NCBI GenBank assembly: GCA_047495785.1
Contig: JBLDXI010000074.1
Location: 1,116,001 to 1,180,000 of the forward strand
Source: Lepidodermella squamata
Lineage: Eukaryota > Gastrotricha
Direction: 5' to 3'
DNA: 64,000 nt
The notes beneath the pieces were generated by a model. It was not told the origin of the DNA. It searched no databases and saw only the letters and a program-made list of their open reading frames with translations. The translations under genes and the position numbers were made by a program. The stretch's first letter is position 1. Every line of letters begins with the position of its first letter. Shown here piece after piece: positions 55,795-64,000 of the stretch.

Positions 55795-56417
55795 TCATCA
55801 TTAATGTGTTATAATGTTATATCCATCATTAGAATTCAAGTCGTGCAATTTATTTCAAGAGATTTCACTGATTTCGTGGCATTATCAACCTCGTGTCAAA
55901 ACTGAAGTTTAAAGATAATTGCTTTCCTTATATCGGTTATATCGGTTCAATTAGCCCGGTTTAGCGCAATAGTTTGGCCTAAACCACACCATCCCCATAT
56001 CAATACGAATAACTGGATAAAGCATAAATAGCAGGGGAATTTCTTAAGTAAATAAACAAAAATGCCTAAGAATATTCGACTTTGCTTTTCGACGAGCTTT
56101 CCGACGAGCGCGGATACAAGTCTGGTATGACGCACTCTAGACCTAAATGCCAACGTGAATAGGCAATTGAATAGAGCATTTGCTATTAGCCACAGACCAT
56201 TTATTGAAATAAGTAAAGATATCCACAATCCACGCGCACTGCAAAAGGTATGCATCGTTCACTAATATTCACATCCCCGGGGATACAGTGAAGAAATCAA
56301 TGATCAATCAAAAACCCATTCAGAGTATAAGGTGATTATTAACAACATCGGCAAACTGCTCGTCGATTCAAGATTCGAGTAAGTTTTTCACTTGAAATGT
56401 GCCGAGAAGAACCCTCT
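55795..56417. other. No gene seen
   Basis: Spacer between the sulfotransferase and the peptide gene. A hydrophobic minus-strand frame at 55947-56255 lacks splice partners. Confidence 0.4.
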
Positions 56418-56649
56418 TCACTTTCTCCCTCCTATACGGTAATAGATTTCTCGGTGTTTCCCTTCCAATGGATAAGCGAAGCGGGCTGATTCTGCGTGGT
56501 AGTCCTGCTCACGATAAATCGCCGCTAGATTGTCGTCCGCCGATGTTGCCCATATAGCAGCGAATGCCTATTAAAAACAGTCAGCAACTAAAAAAGCTGA
56601 ACCAGCGTAAACTTACTGCGACAAAAAGAGCGATTAGCAACTTGTTCAT
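56418..56649 (-). CDS. Small peptide precursor ending GGRK, 60 aa
   Basis: Found by joining exon 1 56649-56617 (11 codons, MNKLLIALFVA) to exon 2 56567-56418 across a 49-nt intron (GTAAGT...TTAATAG, phase 0). The signal peptide runs to about ATSA, then about 40 residues with no cysteine (YREQDYHAESARFAYPL), ending EIYYRIGGRK and stop. Removal of the terminal basic pair would leave Gly-Gly, so an amidated ...RIG end is possible. Overall length, an intron within the signal peptide after Ala/Leu, and the start MNxLL match the 79-residue peptide genes at 4.2 and 18.2 kb, suggesting one loose family. Function inferred only. Confidence 0.6.
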
Positions 56650-57792
56650 GTCGACAAAGTTTGAAGCTGACAGAAAAGATTAAGAAATTCTGCCGCAGCA
56701 GCGTCTTGTTTTATGGCAGGCATCTGTTCTCACACGGAATTCTGACTAATCGCCATGGCTAATCTACAATAAAGAGATAGCATTAGGATGGGTTTGACAA
56801 TATTTTCGCATAAAATATATTTTCAAATTTCTTTATTCGACAAATATTTACAATGTGAGCTGGCACCGTGACAAAAGTAGCAGCATTTCGTCTGGACAAT
56901 TTAGCCAGCTTAGTGCACATTATTTCGCCAAAAAATAAATTAGATACCTTGGAATATATTTTTTGAATCAGCGAAACGCAGCGAAAACAGAGTGTCTAAA
57001 AGGCGTAGCTATACCTTCGGCATACATGCTCGTATAGAACATCTTTTTCGACAGAGCTGGAAATTCCCCAAAACGTTAGTTTTACCGAATCTCGGTGTTA
57101 ATAGAAGCAGGCATTGTGGCAGTATTGTATTGTCTGTTTTATAATGATTAATGGTCCGCCGAAGTCGCCTACAACGGTTCTGTAATATATTCTCCGAAGT
57201 CTTCCATGTCAATGGAATGAAAAGTTCGTGTGACGTAGATAGGGCGCCGCACTAAGAGGTTTTCGGACACGAAAAACTGAAGTCAGTCTAATAAGGGGCA
57301 AAGTTCATCGTTTCAAAATTTAATGAGATGAGTCATGCCACTATTTTTCACCCCAATATTTCTTGTGCTATTTCTGACTTTAATAAAATTTTGAGCAGAT
57401 GCAGCCATCTCATCATCGGATTTCTTCTTCAAAGATGCATGATGCATCTCATCTTGATAGCCTTCGCAAATTTTTATTTTTTTTTTGGCTGAAATTATTT
57501 TCCTTGAAGAATTCCGAACAAGTCCGAACAAATTGGCATAAAAAGCCGAACAAGTCAGTGCAATTCGATTTCACCCCTTTGTTCGGCTGACATTTTCAAC
57601 CCCTGTGTTCGGCGTTCTGCAGCGCAAATGCCGGTCTGGGAACTGGCAAATGTGTTTTATTCGTTGAAAGTGAACGTTCAACAACATAAGTATACCTATG
57701 ACTGAGGATTACGAAATTCAAAAGTTAACATCCACTTTTGAAAAGCTTCAGGGGGTCGCTTCTGTGGTCGCTTTTCTCATTGCAGCGATGAG
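56650..57792. other. No gene seen
   Basis: Spacer. It holds the palindrome GATGCATGATGCATC (57433) and repeated CCGAACAAG[TC] words (57514-57560), later inverted as TGTTCGGC. No gene is supported. Confidence 0.4.
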
Positions 57793-59020
57793 TCAATCGA
57801 CTGATACACCAATTTTATTCGCAACCGATCGCTTCACGCATCGTCCGAATTCAGCGAAATCTTCCGTAAAACCTGGCCTGAAGCAGCGAATTATCGGGCT
57901 GATAGCCATTTCAACCATGTAAATCAACACGAAGCCCTTATGCATGTCTGCTGACAAATAGCGCGGGCCAAAATCGTCATAGAGTATGATAGATATCATG
58001 GAGAAGAACATTGGGCAATGGCTAATGGAAAATGTGGCAAAGGTGAGCAGCGTTTGTTTAACGAAAAACATTTCTCGATCTTGCCATCTCGCAAGAATTA
58101 CGCTGCTTTTGCTGTCGATTTTACCTGTGCTTGGAGTGGTAGATCCAGCAACATGCCTGTTCTTTGCAGCTCGGATAAAACTGAAAATTTTCCTGAAAAA
58201 TAGTATCAAAATCGTAAGAAATCCAGATTACGAAAACAATAGTACTAACCAATAATTGTAGCACAGACATGTGTTTGGAATCATGAGAACGATGACCATG
58301 AAGTATAGCATTAGTAGCAGGGCCGTGTCATACTTTCCGAACAATCTGTGATCAAATTGACCGCACAGAGGAACAGCCGACCCGTTGTTCAAGCCGGGAA
58401 TAACTACGTATTCCAGGCTGAAGCTATTGTAAGGATACAGGCAAATCGTCATCAACACTAATGCTCCGCAGATTTCACACGCAGCAGCGTAAGCAAGAAC
58501 CTTCAAAAACGATGCATAAGATGATTTCAGATTTGTGTGTATCGCTTACTTTGGCCGTGTTAGCCGGTGCATTTGGGTTGTTCGAAGCTAAACAGCGTCT
58601 CTGCTCATAGCTAATCAGCGTGAAAATCCAAGTTCCCATGCTGCCAAAGCAGGATATTATCCAAAAGCTCGCCGTGCAAGCCGCTGATCCAAATTCCCAG
58701 AAGCCAGTTCGCACTACGGCGAGCATACTGAGCGCATAAGTGACTGAATAAATGATTGAGCCAAACGACATCAGACATATGAGAATGAAAAAGTCGCGGC
58801 GAACGCGGCGTTTGTGGTACAAGGCTATGTTGACCAGGTTCGATATAGTCAAAATGACTGTGGTTAGGACGAAAGCGATGGTAAACGGCACCCGCTCTGC
58901 TGTGGTCCGCTGGTCGAGATTGTGAAACCAGGCGATGAAAAATGGCCGTGGTTCAGTGTAGCCGCGATGAGGCATATACGCGAGAACCCATGCATTTTGT
59001 ATAGTAGATGAATTCAGCAT
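57793..59020 (-). CDS. 7TM G-protein-coupled receptor 3, 373 aa
   Basis: Exons 59020-58550, 58500-58250 and 58192-57793; phases 0 and 2 and middle-exon length equal those of receptors 1 and 2. The start MLNSSTIQNAWV carries an N-glycosylation site. Shared signatures: AYMPHRGYTEPRPFF before helix 1, RRVRRDFFILI, SYEQRRCL, PGLNNGSAVPLCGQFD, and AISPIIRC in helix 7. It is more diverged than receptors 1 and 2 are from each other, so it is the older duplicate. Ligand and coupling unknown. Confidence 0.85.
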
Positions 59021-61346
59021 ATCTGAGAGATTGCTATAAATATCTGTTCAACTAAAATTGAAATTTCAGTTCTAAGGCAAAATTTAGGTAATTTAAGAGT
59101 TGCTATCAGTTAGGCATATGTCGTAACGTTTTGAGCGATCCTCCCTAAAGGCAATTGGGATAACCCATGAGGCAATATGCCCAAGATAGAGATATAAGAT
59201 ATCGCTGAGGACAATAATTGACAGTATCTAGAAACTCCGAATATTTTCTCCTGTAGCCTAAAAAGGTTGCTCACTGATTAAATTCCTAACTCAATGGGTT
59301 GATAGAGATATAATGAAGCTTTCCCGAAGTTCAGGCGCCAAAAACCGACAAACAGATCATAGTTGGCAGCTGAAGCTTTTGCTGAACCTTCTAGGTTCAA
59401 GATAATGATCTTAGTTCCGACTGATTAATTTCGTCATCTGAAGCAATTGATCAGTCTTAAAAGTAAACTCAACCCCCTAGTTCACATAAATCGGATTTCA
59501 TGGAGTTGAAAGAGTCTCTAGGATCAACTTCTGTGGAAAAAAGGAATCCGAAATGTCAAGCTAGGTGAACCGCATACTAGAACTGAGGAACCGGAATTGA
59601 GACTGCTAGGGTTGACATCCTTTAAGAAAATATAAATTTGAGTATTATTTGAAATTTCCAGCCATTAATGCCGCAAAATGATAATAAGTAGAGAATAAAT
59701 TGAAAATACCACGATTATCGGTCATCGATGTATCGTTTTGGGAAATAATTATTTTGGGAATTATTAATTTGCTTAAAAAGTGGATTTTTAGAGCAATTTC
59801 TCTTTAGGGTAGCCCAATTGCCAATTGGGGCGGATTGCTCATAACGGTATGACACATACACCTCATGAATAACTTGCTGATCATGAGAAAGAGTTGGAGA
59901 ACAATTATTTATTTATTAGATTTCATGTAGATTTCGAGGATTAACATTGAACAAAAGTGACAAATACTGTCTTTCATAACTACATGCTGTACTAATTTTC
60001 ATCACTGTTTTCACTTAACACTGACAGTGAAGTCACTGTTTAATTAGACATTCAGACTTTTAAATTGGGATAAGACGCGTAGAAGCGTAATTGCCTCAAT
60101 TTCCACGCGTTTCGTGCTACGTTGGCGTTGATGAGGAATTTGAACTGGGATAGCGCATCTTACCTCGCGCTCTCGATGTTTTCTTTTTTCTTTCCACGTT
60201 CGACAATTTTTCAAGCTATAACAGCCAATTAACATCGATTCTCCAAGTTCTCCGATAGTATCAGCTCATATGCATTCCTACGCACCCGTGAACAGATTGA
60301 ATGAACAAGACTATGCTTTCTTACGCCAAGTCAGCCTGTCCACATCTAGGCAATACTGCTTCAACGCTTCAAATACTGCCCGTACGAAAGGTTAATGCTA
60401 AAAATCGAATGTATTTAAACGAATCCCGCATGAGTGAACACGGGCGAGCACAAATGCGTCAAGTGAAGCGGAGAGAACAATACTAGGTAGGCCAGTGTAT
60501 TGTTGTGCGCTCTTCCAACCGCCTGGCTCGGGCACCCGAACGCAAAGAGCTATGATCACGCGGTTACGATGTCCAGGCTATGGCCGAATTCAGGAGATCC
60601 ACACTAGTACGGCCCGAGTGCGGCGCTAGCGAGTGCTCAATAATAGCAGTGGTTCCTATTGTTCTTCGGCACGCTCGGGCCACCACTTCGCCTTACCCGA
60701 GTGCAGTGAAGCGAGATTTTGGTTCAAGTTTGTTAAATTTGCAGAAAACGTCGCATGCGTGCACGTTTTGGAGAAGCACGAGCGCGGCGTGGTAAAGCGC
60801 CGTTTCCCGACCCGTACGGACCAAAATCGAGCTTTGGACCCAACAACAATGTTAAGAAAAACGTATTTATTTCATGAAAAATATGTTTCCTAAATAACGC
60901 ATTTTATAATTTTTGAATATTCAGAATTTGTCGGGATCCCGTATAGCGCCGCGGTTCATGGCCGCTCAGCTCAATCTGTTCACAGTAAATGAACATGCAA
61001 GAACCATTGGATCATCATCATCATCATCGACCACTCGCTCCATTGCTAATTAAATTCAAAACCTACATTGCCACGTAAATTTGGCTTCAATTTGGCTTCA
61101 ATTTGTAGCTAAGCGGTCAGAGGTGACAGTCAAGTGTTATATCAGTTATTAAGGCGTCAAAAAAGCGTGAGCAGTCATGTCGAGTAAACACGCGCACGAA
61201 GCATGCCAGTTAAATAATTACAACAAAAAACGTGTTTTGCATTGACGGCTACGACAAGTGTAAAGCGATTACCCGACTAGTGAGATATTAACTCTAGCAC
61301 TAGTCATTTACCAACTGCTCCTTTTTTACTGCACAGGATAATAAAG
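59021..61346. other. No gene seen
   Basis: 2.3 kb of spacer. Contains the inverted pair GGCCCGAGTGC (60616) / GCACGCTCGGGCC (60669) and the palindrome CCCAATTGCCAATTGGGG (about 59814), but no supported gene. Confidence 0.4.
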
Positions 61347-62868
61347 ATGCAGCATTTTTGCGGTTTAGCGGTGATAGCTGTTGTTATGCTTGGCAGCATC
61401 GCTGATGCGGATCCGCTGCCGCTAGGTAACCACGTATGTATGAGTAGATTGAAAAAATACCTAATTGCGATTGATAAGATCAAGCCGGCATGTCTTACAA
61501 CGACCCAGCGTGCCCTGGTGCGTGGTTCTCGGCTCAGGACTATCGATTTTGCTGCGGTGGCAAAATTTATTGGGGTGAGTGAGGAATTGTTCTTTATTTT
61601 CCATGTCAAGGCTGTTTCCTAATTTTTAGATCCGTCTTTCATCTATACCTGCTGCGCTGGTGGCCAGATATGCAAACGTAACGAGCCGTCTGTCGAACGC
61701 CTTGTGAGTTCCCATCGTTCGAAACTCCAAGCTTATAAATTCGTTTCGATTTTTCAGGTTGCCTCAACAACGACCGAGAAAATGATTACAACTCAACAAC
61801 CAGTGGTAATAAGGCTTATTTTACATATAATCAATCACAAGTAATTCATTTTCGCAAATTAAAACCTGTTATAGGAGATCTTTGCGAATCAAAGATTCAT
61901 GGAACATGGAATTCGGAGTCATGTTATAAATGAAAGGGCTTCTCCAAGTAGGGAAATCTTTATCATTTAAGAACTCATGCATATGTAGACTTATATATCC
62001 CTGGCATTGAAAGAAAACCGCGACTAATTCCCAAGATCTGCTCCCCAGACTTGCGACTGAAGATTTTTCGATTCCCGAAGTCCGATACGAAGATAGGTGA
62101 TCATTGGAGTGAAATCGTGTTGATCCTAGTTGTTCACCAAATAATCTAATCCATCAACTGTGAACATCAAAGTCTTCAAGTTGGAGACTAAGGGTGAACA
62201 CATTTTCACTTCATTGTTCACCTATCTTCGTGCGGGACTGGGGCAAGGATCCGATTTGGGTGTCATCGACGCTATATTGCTCACGTTCTTGTTTCTCTCT
62301 TTTCAGAAGGTCAGCAAAGGTTATTCTTGCTCATTTATATCGCAAGATCTCGGGTTCATCCGCCATTGCTACCATTATATCATTTTACCTTTTCTTTCCA
62401 GTATTGTGGTGAGCGAGATATGACGTATCTTCAACGTCTCTACCCGAACTTGGCTTGCTGCCGGGGTCGCATCGTTTACGACATTCGAGTCTGGGACTGC
62501 GATAGAGATGCAACAGTGGCCACTCGATCAATCCCATCGCCAGCAACCGACGCTCCCATGCAACGGCTTACTTGCCTCAGTCAGAACTACAACATCGAGC
62601 TAAGATTCAGGCCGTATTACCGCTGCTGCGGAACGACAACTTACGACCAAAGATACGAGAGCTGCAGAACGGTTCGTTCCCATTATCATTGTGGAAAATG
62701 TTAAAATTGAGGGCTCTTCTTATTCAGGCGATCGGACGGGACGGCTCTCGATTCGATAAGGTGGAGCTTATACAAAACTTGGCTCCACCTCGTACGCTGA
62801 TCAGCTGCAAGAACGGTGATATCAATGTTGTCTACAAAACCTACGACACGTGGAAGTACTCGTGCTAA
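61347..62868 (+). CDS. Galaxin-like secreted protein, about 235 aa
   Basis: Exons 61347-61425, 61479-61574, 61630-61703, 61758-61805, 62402-62671 and 62728-62868. Exon 1 is 79 nt and phase 1, exactly as in the large gene at 42182. The signal peptide is MQHFCGLAVIAVVMLGSIADA. Unit 1 is DPACPGAWF...YRFCCGGKIYW with YTCCAGGQIC; a short Thr/Gln linker follows, then unit 2 (PNLACCRGRIVYDIRVWDC) and unit 3 (YRCCGTTTYDQRYESC), and the protein ends in a lone Cys. The order matches the 541-residue protein with the Q-rich middle removed. The 596-nt intron 4 could hide further linker exons. Matrix role inferred. Confidence 0.78.
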
Positions 62869-62938
62869 CTATGCGCCGCTATAGCTATATAGCTCTACCT
62901 AGTTTCAAGTGCTATTTTTTCGAAAGTTTCTAAATACA

Positions 62939-62944
62939 AATAAA
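62939..62944 (+). terminator. Poly(A) signal
   Basis: AATAAA about 70 nt after the stop of the preceding galaxin-like gene. Confidence 0.45.
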
Positions 62945-63328
62945 GCTGGACGTTATTCCTCAAGAGCTTCAATCGATCTCGCGATGAAAATGAATAGGTA
63001 TCACAACAGAATGCGACGTATAAAACTAAGAAAAACTCCGAGGAATCAACTAAATTTCGTGCTAACGCAGGATGTTGTTCGCTTATAGGTTGCTGGTAAA
63101 TCGAAAAATTAGACAAAAAATGGATTAAAACCAATTAAAACATGCCTGTTTTTTTTCTAATTTACAGCAGTCATTTTCTGTAATACATGCATTGACACGT
63201 GGAAACGTGTTAAATCTGTACGTCAATAGCTTAACTAGCCAGCAGAAAAAAAATCGCCCGGTCAAAGGTGTCAGGTAGTAGAGCCAAAACCTGCAGTTTA
63301 ATTTTTAATACAATTATTTTACTGCAAA

Positions 63329-63796
63329 ATGCTGAAATTATCTTTCATAACAGCTTTATTCATCCTTTTCGACCTTCAGATCGCAAACAGCCAGGCGCCA
63401 TCGTGGCCTGCATCAAGTGGTATGTCTCGCATGGAAATTTCTTGGAATCAACAATGATTTCAAAATATCAGGATTCCCCGGTTTCCAACTGTTTACATGC
63501 CAGACAAAAGATTTTTACATCGACCCTGCCATTTTGTCTTATTACGATTGCTGCGGAACAGTCCCTTACGACTTCCGGGCTGAAAAGTGTTTCACAGTAC
63601 GGATAACTTTAATGAATTGCGACTGAGAAAATTTCCGAACTCTTTTTTTCAGCGAAAAACAGCTGCTGGACCGGTTTTGTACAGAACCGAAAATATGAAA
63701 GTTGACCAATTTGCCAATCGATTTGTCAAAGTTTGCGCTGATGGGGCTGTTTTGATTTTCGGGACCTTCTCGCAATTTTGGCCTTATAACTGTTAA
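63329..63796 (+). CDS. Galaxin-like C-terminal-type protein, 119 aa
   Basis: Exons 63329-63419 (30 codons plus 1), 63472-63596 and 63653-63796; introns GTATGT...TCAG and GTACGG...TTTCAG. The signal peptide MLKLSFITALFILFDLQIANS is followed by a single terminal-type unit (TCQTKDFYID...YYDCCGTVPYDFRAEKC), then a tail with one Cys and a final PYNC. The unit and its end align with the last two exons of the genes at 61347 and 42182, so this is a minimal member of the family. AATAAA follows 32 nt after the stop. Confidence 0.75.
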
Positions 63797-63827
63797 ATCC
63801 ACGATACCTACTATTTGAAAATACCTC

Positions 63828-63833
63828 AATAAA
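63828..63833 (+). terminator. Poly(A) signal
   Basis: AATAAA just after the 119-residue gene. Confidence 0.45.
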
Positions 63834-64000
63834 ACTATGAATTTGCATATTATTCTTATTATTGTCAGTATCTAGTACCCGCAGTTTGTAGGTTGAGCAT
63901 TTTGGCTAATAAATCAACCATAATAAATAAAAATGTCGCTCGCCTGTTATTTCAGGTGCGATCGTGTAAACAAAAGGTCACGCCTTTTATCAACTTGGCT

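Noticed and set aside
55947-56255. Hydrophobic minus-strand frame suggesting a membrane protein
   Set aside because: No splice-linked exons and no homology to the neighbouring receptors.
1-64000. CRISPR arrays, rRNA genes, bacterial operons
   Set aside because: No regularly spaced identical repeats with unique spacers, no rRNA-like stretch, and genes contain spliceosomal introns.

Overview
This is eukaryotic, animal-type DNA. Real genes are broken by short introns (about 45-70 nt, most ending TTTCAG or TAG), many encode small secreted proteins, and AT-rich spacers separate GC-richer exons. Intron style, a Cys-loop channel with a tiny M3-M4 loop, a Gly/Tyr/Met-rich secreted peptide and clustered 7TM genes fit a nematode best. 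Another small-intron ecdysozoan such as a tardigrade cannot be excluded from one window. All gene models were joined by hand from reading frames, splice signals and phase; none was checked against transcripts.

Layout. 0.3-3.2 kb: a Mutator-like (MULE) DNA transposon with tRNA-like inverted arms and a broken FLYWCH/MULE/CXC transposase. 4-20.7 kb: a rearranged block. A 79-residue secreted-peptide gene exists as two inverted copies (4.2 and 18.2 kb). A 246-residue Cys/Thr-rich secreted-protein gene exists as an inverted pair (7.9 and 13.5 kb) plus a third copy (20.7 kb). A 5'-truncated non-LTR reverse transcriptase (9.1-10.9 kb) lies near the centre, and a Cys-loop receptor gene (15.9-17.2 kb) and a processed Gly-rich peptide gene (5.2-5.6 kb) are also here. 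22.3-25.3 kb: a tandem duplication of a secreted Cys-rich protein gene; the second copy is frameshifted and its repeat unit carries a MITE. 25.3-36.9 kb: a long stretch without credible genes, rich in alternating CG tracts, CGCCTCG words, GC hairpins and a CCTTT microsatellite. 37-39.3 kb: a single-pass leucine-rich-repeat receptor.

39.6-63.8 kb: a cluster in which galaxin-like CC-motif secreted proteins (five genes) alternate with three paralogous 7TM receptor genes of identical exon structure. It also holds a mosaic secreted protein with two Kunitz-like domains lacking the inhibitory-loop cysteine, a Golgi carbohydrate sulfotransferase and a 60-residue peptide precursor ending in GGRK. The secreted matrix-like proteins, sulfotransferase and LRR receptor would fit an extracellular or cuticle setting, and the peptides and 7TM receptors a signalling one; these links are inference from proximity only.
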